DNA of 38,350 bases from Terriglobia bacterium (GTDB lineage: Bacteria; Acidobacteriota; Terriglobia; Terriglobales; Acidobacteriaceae): NCBI GenBank assembly GCA_021325035.1, contig JAJPHW010000168.1, positions 1-38,350 on the forward strand, read 5' to 3'. The first letter of the stretch is position 1. Each line of letters opens with the position of its first letter. Position numbers and translations under genes: made by a program. Positions 25,209-34,567 of this stretch are shown one piece after another. Below the pieces are notes generated by a model. That model was not told the DNA's origin. It searched no databases and saw nothing but the letters and a program-made list of their open reading frames with translations.

Positions 25209-25631
25209 CTAGATAGCCAGCTCGTAGCCGGCAAAGAAGAAGCTCAATTCAAAGCGGGCAGTGTCTTCAGCATCCGAGCCGTGAATTGCGTTGTACTCGA
25301 TGTTTGTCGCCCACTTCTTGCGGATCGTTCCCTCTTCCGCTTGAGCCGGGTTAGTCGCGCCCATCAACTTGCGCAGATCGGCGATGGCATTCTCTTTTTC
25401 CAGCGCAAGGGCGACAATGGGCCCACTCGACATAAAGTCCGTGAGTGAAGAGAAAAACGGACGGTTGACATGTACCGCATAAAATTGTTCAGCTTGATGT
25501 TTGGAAATTTCCAGCATCTTCATGGCAAGAATGCGGAAACCATTCTTTTCGAACTGCTCGATAATGTCGCCGATCGCATGCTTCTTCACCGCGTCAGGCT
25601 TAATAATGGTAAAAGTCCGTTGCAAAGTCAT
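25209..25631 (-). CDS. ndk: Nucleoside diphosphate kinase
   Basis: Transfers the gamma phosphate between nucleoside tri- and diphosphates through a phosphohistidine. The 140-residue length is standard. Motifs are [20 protein letters not shown] at the start, then [20 protein letters not shown], and the active site [12 protein letters not shown] with His117. It lies 58 nt after sucD and 8 nt before the tautomerase gene, within the minus-strand sucC-sucD-ndk run. Co-occurrence of ndk with succinyl-CoA synthetase fits the exchange of phosphate between the enzymes' nucleotide products. Confidence 0.99.
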   Translation of the reverse strand: MTLQRTFTIIKPDAVKKHAIGDIIEQFEKNGFRILAMKMLEISKHQAEQFYAVHVNRPFFSSLTDFMSSGPIVALALEKENAIADLRKLMGATNPAQAEEGTIRKKWATNIEYNAIHGSDAEDTARFELSFFFAGYELAI

Positions 25632-25689
25632 AGTTCCGTTGGATTCCTTTTTTAATTTTTACAGAAAAATGTGCCGGCGCGGAATCAGC

Positions 25690-26574
25690 TCACGCCTTTG
25701 CTACCGTTCCTAAAACTGACATGAGTGTTTCGCCAATGGTTGCAGGAGATTTCGCTACTCGAATTCCTGCCGCTTCCATCGCCTTGATCTTTTCTTCGGC
25801 CGTTCCCTTGCCGCCGGAAATGATCGCGCCTGCATGGCCCATGCGGCGTCCGGGCGGCGCGGTCTGTCCGGCGATAAAGCCAACCACTGGCTTCTTCATA
25901 TACTTCTTAACGTATTCGGTGGCGGCTTCTTCTGCGTTGCCGCCGATTTCGCCGATCATAATTACGGCTTCCGTCTGCGGATCTTTATTGAACAGCTCCA
26001 ACGCATCGGTAAAGTTTGTCCCGATAATCGGATCGCCGCCAATGCCAATCGCGGTGGATTGCCCAACGCCTCGTGTCGTCAACTGATAGACCGCTTCGTA
26101 AGTCAAAGTACCTGATCGGGAGACGATTCCGACAGAACCTTCTTTGTGAATCCGTCCGGGCATGATGCCGATTTTGCATTTCCCGGGAGAAATAATGCCT
26201 GGGCAATTCGGTCCAATCAATCGCGACCGTCGCGTCTGCAAAAATTCCCAAGCTTTCACCATGTCGAGCGTTGGAATTCCTTCGGTAATGCAGACAATGA
26301 GTTCGACTTCTGCGTCCGCCGCTTCCATGATTGCGTCCGCGGCAAACGGTGGCGGAACAAAAATCATCGAACAATCGGCGCCAGTTTTTTCGACGGCTTC
26401 TTGTACAGTGTTAAAAATTGGGAAACTTTCGTGCGTGGTGCCGCCCTTGCCGGGTGTTACACCGCCGACAATCTTTGTTCCATATTCTGCGCAAGCTTTT
26501 GCATGGAACGTGCCTTCGCGGCCGGTAAGTCCCTGCACAATCACTTTGGTAGATTTATCAACTAAGACGCTCAT
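25690..26574 (-). CDS. sucD: Succinyl-CoA synthetase alpha subunit
   Basis: Binds CoA and carries the phosphohistidine of the TCA-cycle enzyme that converts succinyl-CoA to succinate with substrate-level phosphorylation. The 294-residue protein has the CoA-binding Rossmann N-terminus ([20 protein letters not shown]), the segment [20 protein letters not shown], and the active-site His247 in [19 protein letters not shown]. The gene follows sucC after 6 nt, the standard operon arrangement. Confidence 0.99.
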   Translation of the reverse strand: MSVLVDKSTKVIVQGLTGREGTFHAKACAEYGTKIVGGVTPGKGGTTHESFPIFNTVQEAVEKTGADCSMIFVPPPFAADAIMEAADAEVELIVCITEGIPTLDMVKAWEFLQTRRSRLIGPNCPGIISPGKCKIGIMPGRIHKEGSVGIVSRSGTLTYEAVYQLTTRGVGQSTAIGIGGDPIIGTNFTDALELFNKDPQTEAVIMIGEIGGNAEEAATEYVKKYMKKPVVGFIAGQTAPPGRRMGHAGAIISGGKGTAEEKIKAMEAAGIRVAKSPATIGETLMSVLGTVAKA

Positions 26575-26580
26575 TGATCT

Positions 26581-27753
26581 TTAGCCTCGCGCCGCAGCGA
26601 CAACTTTCTCCGCTGCATCTTTCATGGTTTCGGCGACAATAAAATTCAATCCGGATTTCTGAAGAATCTCCCGCCCCTGCTCAACGTTGGTTCCTTCGAG
26701 TCTTAAAACGACTGGAAGCTGGATCTTTGTTTTGTTGGCCGCTTCCACGACGCCGTTGGCCAGCGTATCCACCCGCAAAATCCCGCCGAAAATATTGATC
26801 AGCACAGCTTTTACGTTCTTGTCGCTTAGCAGAATCTCGAATGCGTGCGTGACCTGCTCGGCATTGGCTCCACCGCCTACATCCAGAAAATTGGCTGGCA
26901 TACCGCCTGCATATTTGATGATGTCCATGGTCGCCATTGCCAATCCAGCACCGTTGACCATGCAACCCACATTGCCGTCGAGCTTGATGTAGTTCAAGCT
27001 GTATTTCGAAGCTTCGACTTCCAGCGGATCTTCCTCGCTCACATCGCGCAGCGCTTTTAAATCCGCGTGGCGGAACATGGCGTTGTCATCGAAATTCATT
27101 TTGGCATCGAGTGCGAACAGCCGTCCGTCACTGCACGTGATAAACGGATTGATTTCCATCAGCGAAGAATCCGTCTCTTCAAATGCCCGGTACAAGCCAG
27201 TCATCAACTGCACAGCTGGATTGATCTGCGCCGGCTTCAATCCCAGGGCGAAAGCCAGCTTCCGCGCCTGAAATGCCTCGAGGCCTAATCCCGGCTGAAT
27301 GTACTCCTTCAAAATTGCATCGGGATTCTCTTCCGCGACCTGCTCAATCTCCATTCCGCCAGCGGCGGAAGCCATGAACACGGGTCTCGCTTCGGTGCGA
27401 TCCAGTACGATGCCGAGGTACAGCTCTTTTTCAATGGGCAGCGTTTCCTCAATCAACAATCGCTGCACAATCTTGCCTTCCGGGCCTGTCTGATGCGTGA
27501 CCAGATTCATTCCCAGCATCTTGCCCGCAAGCTCGCTGGCTTCTTCGACGGATTTGGCGATTTTGACGCCCCCGCCCTTACCGCGGCCACCCGCATGGAT
27601 CTGCGCTTTGACCACAACTCCGGTCGCGCCGGCGTTGAACAAATTCTGCGCGGCCGCAACAGCTTGTTCGCGTGTCTCTGCCATCTCGCCGCGTGGCACT
27701 GGAACTCCATACTTCTTCAGAATCCCTTTTGCCTGGTACTCATGAATTTTCAT
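26581..27753 (-). CDS. sucC: Succinyl-CoA synthetase beta subunit
   Basis: Nucleotide- and succinate-binding subunit of succinyl-CoA synthetase. The 390-residue protein begins with the ATP-grasp domain ([20 protein letters not shown], then [20 protein letters not shown]) and contains [20 protein letters not shown]. It ends with the ligase domain [20 protein letters not shown] and [20 protein letters not shown]. First gene of the sucC-sucD-ndk-tautomerase operon. AGGAAC before the ATG is a modest ribosome binding site. The 165-bp gap to the divergent trpD must hold both promoters. Confidence 0.99.
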   Translation of the reverse strand: MKIHEYQAKGILKKYGVPVPRGEMAETREQAVAAAQNLFNAGATGVVVKAQIHAGGRGKGGGVKIAKSVEEASELAGKMLGMNLVTHQTGPEGKIVQRLLIEETLPIEKELYLGIVLDRTEARPVFMASAAGGMEIEQVAEENPDAILKEYIQPGLGLEAFQARKLAFALGLKPAQINPAVQLMTGLYRAFEETDSSLMEINPFITCSDGRLFALDAKMNFDDNAMFRHADLKALRDVSEEDPLEVEASKYSLNYIKLDGNVGCMVNGAGLAMATMDIIKYAGGMPANFLDVGGGANAEQVTHAFEILLSDKNVKAVLINIFGGILRVDTLANGVVEAANKTKIQLPVVLRLEGTNVEQGREILQKSGLNFIVAETMKDAAEKVVAAARG

Positions 27754-27918
27754 AATGGTTCCTGATTCAGGTCTTGCTTTTCAATTGTTCGGAAGGCGCA
27801 TGCTGGCAGGTCGCAGCAGGCAGCGAACTTTTGATTCTATCGGAGCATGGCGCATTGGGCAAACCCAGTTTTCGAGTTGGCTTCGATTTTAAGTAAACAA
27901 TGCTAATCTGAACGCTCC

Positions 27919-28965
27919 ATGATCCTCGACGCCCTTCAGACGGTGGTTGGTAAACATGAGTCGCTCTCCCGCCACGTTGCGCGGGCTGTTATGTCTGAAG
28001 TTCTATCTGGTCAATGCACAGACTCCCAAATCGCCGCTCTACTCATTGCGTTACGCATGAAAGGCGAGACCGTCGAAGAAATAGTTGGTTTTGCCGAAGC
28101 CATACGTGCCGCCGCGGCACCGCTTCCAGGCATCGCTGCGACGGTTAACGCCAGCGGAACCGGACGCGATGCGCTCGTGGACACCTGCGGTACCGGCGGC
28201 GATGCCAGCGGAACTTTCAATATTTCCACGGCTACTGCTTTTGTTGCCGCAGGAGCCGGGGTTCGTATCGCCAAACATGGCAACCGCAGCGTGACTTCAA
28301 AATGCGGCTCAGCCGATGTGATCGAATCTCTGGGCGTGAACTTGTCACTTTCTCCTGAGCAAATTTCTGTTTGCCTCGACAAAATAGGCATCGCCTTTCT
28401 GTACGCCCCTGCAATGCACTCTGCCGTGAAGCACGTACAGCGCGCCCGCCAGGAACTGCGCATGAGAACTGTTTTCAACCTGCTCGGCCCGCTGACCAAT
28501 CCAGCAAAAGCTTCGGCCCAGGTTGCAGGAGTCTATTCTCTCGAATTGGTTGAAAAACTGGCCGAGGCCCTCAGCATGTTGGGAGTTCGCCGTGCCCTCG
28601 TCGTTCACGGGCTTGATGGACTCGATGAAATCACCATTTCAGCACCCACGCGAATCGCGGAAGTCCGAGACGGAAATATCCGTACTTATGAAGTCACACC
28701 CGAGGAATTTGACCTAAAACGCGCCCCGCTGGAAGAAATCGCCGGAGGGGACGCTAATATAAACGCACAAATTATTCGGGAAGTCCTCAGTGGGGAGAAA
28801 TCTCCGCGCCGTGATGTCGTTGTGTTAAACGCGGCCGCGACACTGGTTGCCGCCGGCAAAGCGAATCATCTTTCTGAAGCGATGCCGATTGCAGTCCAAT
28901 CCATCGATTCCGGTGCAGCAAAAAAGAAACTCGAAGCATTGATCGATTTCACAACTTCCTCTTGA
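27919..28965 (+). CDS. trpD: Anthranilate phosphoribosyltransferase
   Basis: Transfers phosphoribose from PRPP to anthranilate, the second step of tryptophan synthesis. The 348-residue protein shows the PRPP-binding motif [20 protein letters not shown]. It is followed by the glycine/serine loops [20 protein letters not shown] and the anthranilate-binding region [20 protein letters not shown]. The rest of the trp operon is not here; the gene stands alone, divergent from sucC and convergent with the DinB-family gene 6 nt beyond its stop. Confidence 0.99.
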   Translation: MILDALQTVVGKHESLSRHVARAVMSEVLSGQCTDSQIAALLIALRMKGETVEEIVGFAEAIRAAAAPLPGIAATVNASGTGRDALVDTCGTGGDASGTFNISTATAFVAAGAGVRIAKHGNRSVTSKCGSADVIESLGVNLSLSPEQISVCLDKIGIAFLYAPAMHSAVKHVQRARQELRMRTVFNLLGPLTNPAKASAQVAGVYSLELVEKLAEALSMLGVRRALVVHGLDGLDEITISAPTRIAEVRDGNIRTYEVTPEEFDLKRAPLEEIAGGDANINAQIIREVLSGEKSPRRDVVVLNAAATLVAAGKANHLSEAMPIAVQSIDSGAAKKKLEALIDFTTSS

Positions 28966-28971
28966 TTGAGT

Positions 28972-29460
28972 TCAATTCGCCTTCCGCCCAGCTTCTTTTT
29001 TCAATTTCTCAATCTGCTGCAAGTGATTGGGCCCGTGTGCGGCCATCCTTTCAACAATCTCCGCCACATTCATCTCTCGCTTGAACTCCGGATGATAAGC
29101 AGCCTTGCTTAAGTCTTCGACCTTAATCTTTCGCAATAACTGCAAATTCGCGTGACGATTCAGGCCATAGAGTGCAATCAACTCAGCAGGCGTCGATTGC
29201 ATGTATCCCAAATTCTTCGCCCAGTCGTCCTGATCGATCGGGGCGATCTCTGGCTTTTTGTCAGCGAGCATCTGGCGCACACGATACGCCAAAACGATCT
29301 CCATGTCTGCGAGATGGGCCAATATCTCCAAAATGCACCACTTGTTGGGCGAAGGCTTATAACGCAAAGTTGCATCGGGCAATCCTGCAACCGCGGCTGC
29401 AATTTCCTTCGGACTCTTCTCTGCCTGAGCCAAATGTTTTTTTAGCTCCGTCTCCGTCAT
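28972..29460 (-). CDS. DinB-family (four-helix bundle) putative metal-dependent protein
   Basis: A 162-residue DinB/YfiT-like protein. This superfamily of four-helix bundles includes bacillithiol-dependent and other thiol transferases. The metal-binding histidine pattern is present: His49 in ILEILAHLADMEIVLAYR, with His142 and His146 in RMAAHGPNHLQQIEKL. The N-terminal PSPNKWCILEILAHLAD is typical. Specific function unknown. Its ATG overlaps the stop of the upstream M1-like gene (ATGA), making it the last gene of the rlmB operon. Confidence 0.92.
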   Translation of the reverse strand: MTETELKKHLAQAEKSPKEIAAAVAGLPDATLRYKPSPNKWCILEILAHLADMEIVLAYRVRQMLADKKPEIAPIDQDDWAKNLGYMQSTPAELIALYGLNRHANLQLLRKIKVEDLSKAAYHPEFKREMNVAEIVERMAAHGPNHLQQIEKLKKEAGRKAN

Positions 29461-31139
29461 TGCACCCCCTGTTTTACTTCACCGATTTCATAAGTGTTGT
29501 TGCTGGTATCGCTCTCTGGTACGCTTCCGTCATTGATGACAATTTCCATCGGTTTTGACGGCGCCTGAATCCGCAATGTCGCTTTCGACTTTCCTTGCAC
29601 TTCAACCTTCTTATCAATCTGCCCTTCCTGCATTTTCAACGTCAGCGGCACTTCCGCCCCCGCTCCACCCAGATTCTCAACCGTAATTGTCACCAAATAT
29701 CCGCTGCTTATAGGTGCAACATTTACATAGCTCACGCGAAAATCCGGCAACCCACGATCGTGATAGACCCAGTCATCGAAAAACCATCCGAGATCGCGCT
29801 TAGTTGTCTTCTCAAGTATGCGCTGTAAATACGTCGGATCTTTATCTTCGGTCGATTTGTAATCGAGGAGCGCCAATCGTGGGTCCGTGCCGAGCATGTC
29901 CCGCAACATCCACCAGATATACATCGCCTTCGTTTGCAGATACAAACCGTCCGGGCAATTGATGAGCGACCGCGCGTCGCCGCCCAGCTGTTTTTCGGCC
30001 GCGATCAGTACCCCCTGATGGGATTGCAAATAGCTCAGCGCCGCTGCCGGATTTCCCTCCTGCTCGATAAATAAAACCTGCGCAAAATGCGCCAGCCCAT
30101 CCTGAATCCACGTTCGCGGCGATTTCACCGATATAAATGCCTTGGCATAAACAATATTCAACATCGCGTCATTCGTAATCGGAGATTTCAGCGGCATGAG
30201 CAACATGCCAGTCGTGACAAAAGGCGCGGCGTCCGGGTCGGGAAGCGAAAATATCCGCACATTTTCGGACCCGTGACTGACGGGCAACATTGGTTCAACA
30301 CTCACGAGCGCATCACCATAAGTTTTAGCCGCCCGTTCCTGACCTGAAGCAAAGAACACAAGCGAGTGATCATCCGCCGCAAGCTTCTGATAGTCGGCGA
30401 TAACGAACGTCGGCACGTCGATGCCAAGTCGTGGCAAATTGAACGCGCCTATTTTCGCAACATCTGCTTGCGCATTGATTGAGAACAGGCTCGGAGTCCC
30501 ACTGAAATATATGTCCGATTTGCTCGTGGACTCGAAATCCAGGTTCATCGCAGCTTCAGATTCCCGCACCTTCCATCGCCCAATCGCCGCTTCCACGCTC
30601 GTCCCTTCCGACAAGCTCGCCGATTCCACCGCCACTGGATACCACGTCACATACCCAATCCCCCGCACTCCGGAAAATGATTTGCGAATCTCATCCCATT
30701 CACTGTGCTTGGCTATGTTTTCGGGTATGCCAATGCGCACCAGTCGCGTCGCATCCTGCACAATTACGCCGTCGTATCCGATCTCCAATTCAACCGTATT
30801 TTTCGGCGCCACAGGCGTCGGCAGCGCCACAATTGCCTCACTTAGCCCTCCTGTGTGATCAATATCCGAGGCGTAATTTTGCGAAGCAAAATCTACTGGT
30901 ATGCCATCAACCTTGATGGACCGCCAATCGAGGCTCGAAGAAATTTGAAGGGATAAATTCTTCTGAGGAGTAAGGGAATCATTCCGCAGTATGATCTTCC
31001 CGCGAACCGCAAGCCGATGCTGCTCCGGTTCGATTCGTACATCAAGATCGTAATTTGTAAATGTGAATGCTTCGCGATCAACGGCGGCAGAAGCAAACAA
31101 AGGCCAGGCAAGAATCCAGAATATCCACAACCACTTCAC
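29457..31139 (-). CDS. M1 aminopeptidase-like secreted protein lacking the zinc site
   Basis: A 560-residue exported protein (signal peptide MKWLWIFWILAWPLFASAAV) with the layout of M1-family peptidases. It has an N-terminal beta-saddle domain (YDLDVRIEPEQHRLAVRGKI), a central region with PRTWIQDGLAHFAQVLFIEQ (residues 341-360) where M1 enzymes have the W-x-x-E-G-F-A strand, and a C-terminal segment ending in a CARDB-like beta domain (VTITVENLGGAGAEVPLTLK). No HExxH occurs anywhere, and the second zinc glutamate position is Asp347. It is therefore probably not an active zinc peptidase. GTG 31139 overlaps the rlmB stop (GTGA). Confidence 0.82.
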   Translation of the reverse strand: MKWLWIFWILAWPLFASAAVDREAFTFTNYDLDVRIEPEQHRLAVRGKIILRNDSLTPQKNLSLQISSSLDWRSIKVDGIPVDFASQNYASDIDHTGGLSEAIVALPTPVAPKNTVELEIGYDGVIVQDATRLVRIGIPENIAKHSEWDEIRKSFSGVRGIGYVTWYPVAVESASLSEGTSVEAAIGRWKVRESEAAMNLDFESTSKSDIYFSGTPSLFSINAQADVAKIGAFNLPRLGIDVPTFVIADYQKLAADDHSLVFFASGQERAAKTYGDALVSVEPMLPVSHGSENVRIFSLPDPDAAPFVTTGMLLMPLKSPITNDAMLNIVYAKAFISVKSPRTWIQDGLAHFAQVLFIEQEGNPAAALSYLQSHQGVLIAAEKQLGGDARSLINCPDGLYLQTKAMYIWWMLRDMLGTDPRLALLDYKSTEDKDPTYLQRILEKTTKRDLGWFFDDWVYHDRGLPDFRVSYVNVAPISSGYLVTITVENLGGAGAEVPLTLKMQEGQIDKKVEVQGKSKATLRIQAPSKPMEIVINDGSVPESDTSNNTYEIGEVKQGVQ

Positions 31140-31873
31140 GGTTTTCGCTTCCCGCGTTGTCGGACAATTTCATACAGCATAACGCCCGCAGCAACTGATA
31201 CATTCAGCGACGACACTTTCCCAAGCATCGGAATTGAAACCAGGAAGTCGCATTTGCGCGCTACCAGATCATGCAACCCACGTCCTTCGGCCCCAAGCAC
31301 GATCGCGCAATCCATGTTGTAATCCATCGCGTCATAAGGCTTCGGTCCACGCTCGTCGAGTCCAACCGTCCAAATGTTCTGCTCTTTTAAATCTTCGAGT
31401 GTCCTCGCAATATTGGTGACCTTCGCAATCGGCAAATGCTCGCTGGCTCCCGCCGATGCCTTGGCCACCAGTGCGGTCACGCTTGCCGCCCGCCGCTCCG
31501 GAATCACCGCGCCATCCGCGCCTGCCGCATCCGCCGTCCGCAAGACAGCGCCCAAGTTGTGCGGATCTTCAATTCCATCCAGCACCACAATCAGAGAATA
31601 TTCGCCACGCTTCGCGGCTACCACATCTTCGAGGTCGTTATATTGCTTCGCCGAAGTTACCGCGACCACGCCCTGATGGGCATTGTTTCCCGCCATGCGA
31701 TCGAGTTCATCGCGGCCAATAAAACGCACGGCGACGCCCTGCTTACGGCACTCTTCCACCACACGTTTCATACGGATGTCGTGCCGCTCTTTAGCGACGC
31801 CCACCCATGCAAACGCCCGCCCGCGCGCCTTCAGCGCTTCGGCTACCGCATTGATGCCATAGATGTAATTCAT
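31136..31873 (-). CDS. rlmB: 23S rRNA 2'-O-ribose methyltransferase, TrmH/RlmB family
   Basis: SPOUT-class methyltransferase using S-adenosylmethionine; RlmB modifies G2251 of 23S rRNA. The 245-residue protein has an N-terminal substrate-binding domain (MNYIYGINAVAEALKARGRA) and the three SPOUT motifs DGIEDPHNLGAVLRTADAAG, IVLGAEGRGLHDLVARKCDF and IPMLGKVSSLNVSVAAGVML. The MNYIYGINAVAEAL opening favours RlmB over other TrmH paralogues, but the exact target is inferred. First gene of the minus-strand operon with the M1-like and DinB genes. Confidence 0.95.
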   Translation of the reverse strand: MNYIYGINAVAEALKARGRAFAWVGVAKERHDIRMKRVVEECRKQGVAVRFIGRDELDRMAGNNAHQGVVAVTSAKQYNDLEDVVAAKRGEYSLIVVLDGIEDPHNLGAVLRTADAAGADGAVIPERRAASVTALVAKASAGASEHLPIAKVTNIARTLEDLKEQNIWTVGLDERGPKPYDAMDYNMDCAIVLGAEGRGLHDLVARKCDFLVSIPMLGKVSSLNVSVAAGVMLYEIVRQRGKRKP

Positions 31874-31937
31874 CGAATGTTCAGTGTAACGCCTTCTGCG
31901 CTTTGGCTGTCGTGATTGGCCCAGCTGCTAAACTTGA

Positions 31938-33128
31938 ATGGACATCATGAATGAAGTTTATATTCTCTCCGCAGCTCGCACGCCCATCGGAAAATTCGGA
32001 GGGGCGCTGGCTTCTCAAACCACCGCCGATATGGGTGTAGTCGCCGCCAAAGCCGCCATCGAACGGGCTAATTTGCAGCCAGCACAAATCGAAGAAACTA
32101 TTTTTGGCAATGCCCGCCAGGCAGGCGGCGGCCCCAATCCAGCACGACAGATTTCCATTCGTAGCGGAGTTCCCCAGGAAGTTCCGGCCTACACCGTCAA
32201 TCAGGCTTGTGCCTCCGGACTTAAATCCATCGCGCTGGGTTTTTCCGAAATCGCCACTGGCGATCTCGATTGTGTTCTTGCCGGCGGCACTGAATCCATG
32301 TCTCGACTCCCCTTTTACTTGGATGGCGCTCGCTGGGGCTATCGCCTCGGCAACCAGGAAATCGTAGATGGCATGTATCGCGATGGCTTCTTCTGCCCGA
32401 TGGCCAAGCTTCTCATGGGCGAAACCGCGGAAATCCTTGCCGAGCAGTATAAAATCACTCGCGAAGAGCAGGACAAATTTGCCTTGACCTCTCAAAGCCG
32501 CGCCGCTGCCGCGCTCGCCACTAACCGCTTCGCCGAAGAACTTGCACCGGTAAAAATTGAAACGAAAAAAGGCATTCAGGTCTTTGACCGCGACGAACAC
32601 CCTTTCGCCGGAGCCACGCTGGAAAAGCTCGCCAAGCTCCCGCCAGTATTCTCCAAAACCGGTACGGTCAGCGCTGGAAATTCATCCGGCATCACCGATG
32701 GCGCCGCCGCAGTCGTGCTGGCTAGCGAAAGCTTCGTAAAGAAGAACAACCTCAAGCCTCTGGCACGTGTCATGGCCTTTACTTCCGTTGGCGTCGATCC
32801 CCGCATCATGGGCATTGGCCCTGTCCCTGCTCTGCGCAAAATGGAAGAAAAGCACAGACTCGCCGTCAAAGACTTCGATCTCATCGAACTCAACGAAGCC
32901 TTCGCTGCACAGGTACTTGCTTGTGATCGTGAACTTCATCTCGATCACGACAAGCTCAATGTCAATGGCGGCTCCATCGCGCTCGGCCATCCGATCGGAT
33001 GCACCGGCACCCGTATCACAGTCACGCTTCTTCATGAAATGCTCAAGCGAAAAGCAAAACGCGGCGTTGCTACTCTCTGCGTCAGCGGCGGCATGGGCGT
33101 GGCTCTTGCCTTGGAAAATGCGGCCTAG
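31938..33128 (+). CDS. Acetyl-CoA acetyltransferase (thiolase)
   Basis: Thiolase II-type enzyme condensing two acetyl-CoA to acetoacetyl-CoA or cleaving beta-ketoacyl-CoA. The 396-residue protein has the nucleophile Cys91 in VNQACASGLKSIALG, the LNEAFAAQ segment, the active-site His in GGSIALGHPIGCTGTR, and the second catalytic Cys in ATLCVSGGMGVALALE. ATG 31938 is used; an in-frame ATG 9 nt downstream gives the more usual N-terminus and is an equal candidate, neither having a good ribosome binding site. No beta-oxidation partner genes are adjacent, so biosynthetic or degradative use cannot be told apart. Confidence 0.96.
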   Translation: MDIMNEVYILSAARTPIGKFGGALASQTTADMGVVAAKAAIERANLQPAQIEETIFGNARQAGGGPNPARQISIRSGVPQEVPAYTVNQACASGLKSIALGFSEIATGDLDCVLAGGTESMSRLPFYLDGARWGYRLGNQEIVDGMYRDGFFCPMAKLLMGETAEILAEQYKITREEQDKFALTSQSRAAAALATNRFAEELAPVKIETKKGIQVFDRDEHPFAGATLEKLAKLPPVFSKTGTVSAGNSSGITDGAAAVVLASESFVKKNNLKPLARVMAFTSVGVDPRIMGIGPVPALRKMEEKHRLAVKDFDLIELNEAFAAQVLACDRELHLDHDKLNVNGGSIALGHPIGCTGTRITVTLLHEMLKRKAKRGVATLCVSGGMGVALALENAA

Positions 33129-33129
33129 G

Positions 33130-33149
33130 ATATTACGCAAATATTACGC
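33130..33149. repeat. Two ATATTACGC repeats one helical turn apart
   Basis: ATATTACGC at 33130-33138 recurs at 33141-33149, an 11-bp period, just after the thiolase stop and about 45 bp before the next gene. Repeats on one face of the helix can be regulator half-sites; this is suggestive only. Confidence 0.45.
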
Positions 33150-33194
33150 GGCAAAATTGCACCCTTTGCTACTGTAGAAACGTTAAGGAACTCT

Positions 33195-33806
33195 ATGACT
33201 TCTCGATCTTCTTTTCTGCTTATCAGCTTTCTCTTTATAGTGGGTGCCGCGCTTTCCGCCCAAACCGAGTTCTCCGCCGAAGCCGTCAACTCCTTTGGTG
33301 GAACGAAGCAGCTCTCCAAGATTTTTGTGGACAAGGATAAGATGCGCATCGAGTCGCAGCTCACACATGAGTCCGGGCCGTCTATCATCGATCTCAGCAC
33401 GCGCACCACGCGCATCGTAATCTCTGACCACAAGACTTACATGGAAGCGCCGCCCGGCGTAAGCCTTCAGCGCGGCTACGCTTTCTTCCGTCCCGCTGAT
33501 GTCGAGAACGCCTGCGATCTCTGGCTGAAGCTGGTTTTCCGTCCGGAAAGTACTTGCCGAAAAATCGGTGATGTCACTATCAACGGCCGGGATGCGGTGG
33601 AGTATGAAGGCAAGTCTCCGGAGGGAGATGCCAGCCACGTCTGGATCGACGTGAAACTTGCTTTTCCCATCAAATGGGATAGCAAAGGCGGCTACGGCGA
33701 AGTGCGCAACATTCAAGAAGGCCCGCAAGCTGCCAATCTCTTCGAAATCCCCGCTGATTACACAAAAATCGAGGGCCTAAGCACCACCCATCATCACGCT
33801 CACTAA
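33195..33806 (+). CDS. Secreted protein, tandem paralogue 1
   Basis: A 203-residue exported protein with a signal peptide (SRSSFLLISFLFIVGAALSA, cleavage near SAQ). It belongs to an uncharacterised acidobacterial type resembling DUF4412 or LolA-like outer-membrane-associated folds. It is clearly paralogous to the next gene: shared blocks are VDKDKMRIESQ, CRKIGDVTINGRDAVEYEGK, SHVWIDVKLAFPIKWDSKGG and ANLFEIPADYTK. Two cysteines (ENACDLW and STCRKIG) are conserved in both paralogues and probably form a disulfide. The end is His-rich (TTHHHAH), a possible metal-binding tail not present in the second copy. TAAGGA precedes the ATG. Confidence 0.85.
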   Translation: MTSRSSFLLISFLFIVGAALSAQTEFSAEAVNSFGGTKQLSKIFVDKDKMRIESQLTHESGPSIIDLSTRTTRIVISDHKTYMEAPPGVSLQRGYAFFRPADVENACDLWLKLVFRPESTCRKIGDVTINGRDAVEYEGKSPEGDASHVWIDVKLAFPIKWDSKGGYGEVRNIQEGPQAANLFEIPADYTKIEGLSTTHHHAH

Positions 33807-33888
33807 GAATCAACGGCACAACTTCTTGCGGTTCAGAATCTTTGGTATCCTTCCCTACGTTTAGCGCACTATTTTGCCAAGGAGCCTC

Positions 33889-34530
33889 ATGAAAACTGCA
33901 CCCCTCACCGGAAAATTTGCATTCTGGTCGCTACTCGCTTTGATTCTTTCGTCGGCGACGCTCTACGCGCAAAGCGATTTCTCCGCCGATATTGTCAACG
34001 ATGCGAACAGCAGCGCACACAATGTAACCACCATCCATGTCTCCAAAGACAAAATGCGTGCCGATCCGCAGCAAGCCTCTGGGCATGGCAACGGCAGCGT
34101 CATTGTCGATTTCGCTACGGGCACGACTACGGTCCTCATGGCAGAACGCAAAATGTACATGCAAATGCCGCCGAACCAGGGCTTTCAGCGTGGCTTTACC
34201 CCCTTTCGCGTGGGTGACGTAGAAGACGCCTGTACCACCTGGCAAAAAATGGCCACCAAACCCGGCGGAAGCTGCCGCAAAATCGGCCATGCAACGGTCA
34301 ATGGAAGAGACACCATCGAGTACGAAGGCAAATCAGCCGACGGCGAAATCAACCACGTTTGGATAGACCCTAAAATTGCCTTTCCCATCAAATGGGACAC
34401 GAGCAAAGGCAGCTCAGGCGAATTGCAAAACATTCAAGTGGGTACGCAAGCGGCGAGTCTCTTCGAAGTCCCCGCGGGCTACCAGAAATTTGACATGGGC
34501 GGCATGATGCCGCAAATGCCTCAGCGTTAA
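33889..34530 (+). CDS. Secreted protein, tandem paralogue 2
   Basis: A 213-residue exported protein. ATG 33889 is chosen because AAGGAG lies just upstream; a longer frame from 33874 would translate that site. Signal peptide GKFAFWSLLALILSSATLYA. Same conserved blocks as paralogue 1: VSKDKMRADPQ, CRKIGHATVNGRDTIEYEGK, NHVWIDPKIAFPIKWDTSKG and ASLFEVPAGYQKFD, plus the two conserved cysteines. It ends in a Met/Gly/Pro-rich tail (MGGMMPQMPQR) instead of the His-rich one. Function unknown. Different metal-affine tails on otherwise similar domains hint at functional divergence. A hairpin terminator follows. Confidence 0.86.
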   Translation: MKTAPLTGKFAFWSLLALILSSATLYAQSDFSADIVNDANSSAHNVTTIHVSKDKMRADPQQASGHGNGSVIVDFATGTTTVLMAERKMYMQMPPNQGFQRGFTPFRVGDVEDACTTWQKMATKPGGSCRKIGHATVNGRDTIEYEGKSADGEINHVWIDPKIAFPIKWDTSKGSSGELQNIQVGTQAASLFEVPAGYQKFDMGGMMPQMPQR

Positions 34531-34540
34531 AAATTATCTG

Positions 34541-34562
34541 GGGCGGACACTTTTATCCGCCC
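34541..34562. terminator. Bidirectional intrinsic terminator
   Basis: Perfect 7-bp arms GGGCGGA (34541-34547) and TCCGCCC (34556-34562) lie between convergent genes. On the plus strand TTCTTTCATT follows; on the minus strand a T-rich run (ATAATTTTT) follows. It fits termination from both sides. Confidence 0.7.
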
Positions 34563-34567
34563 TTCTT

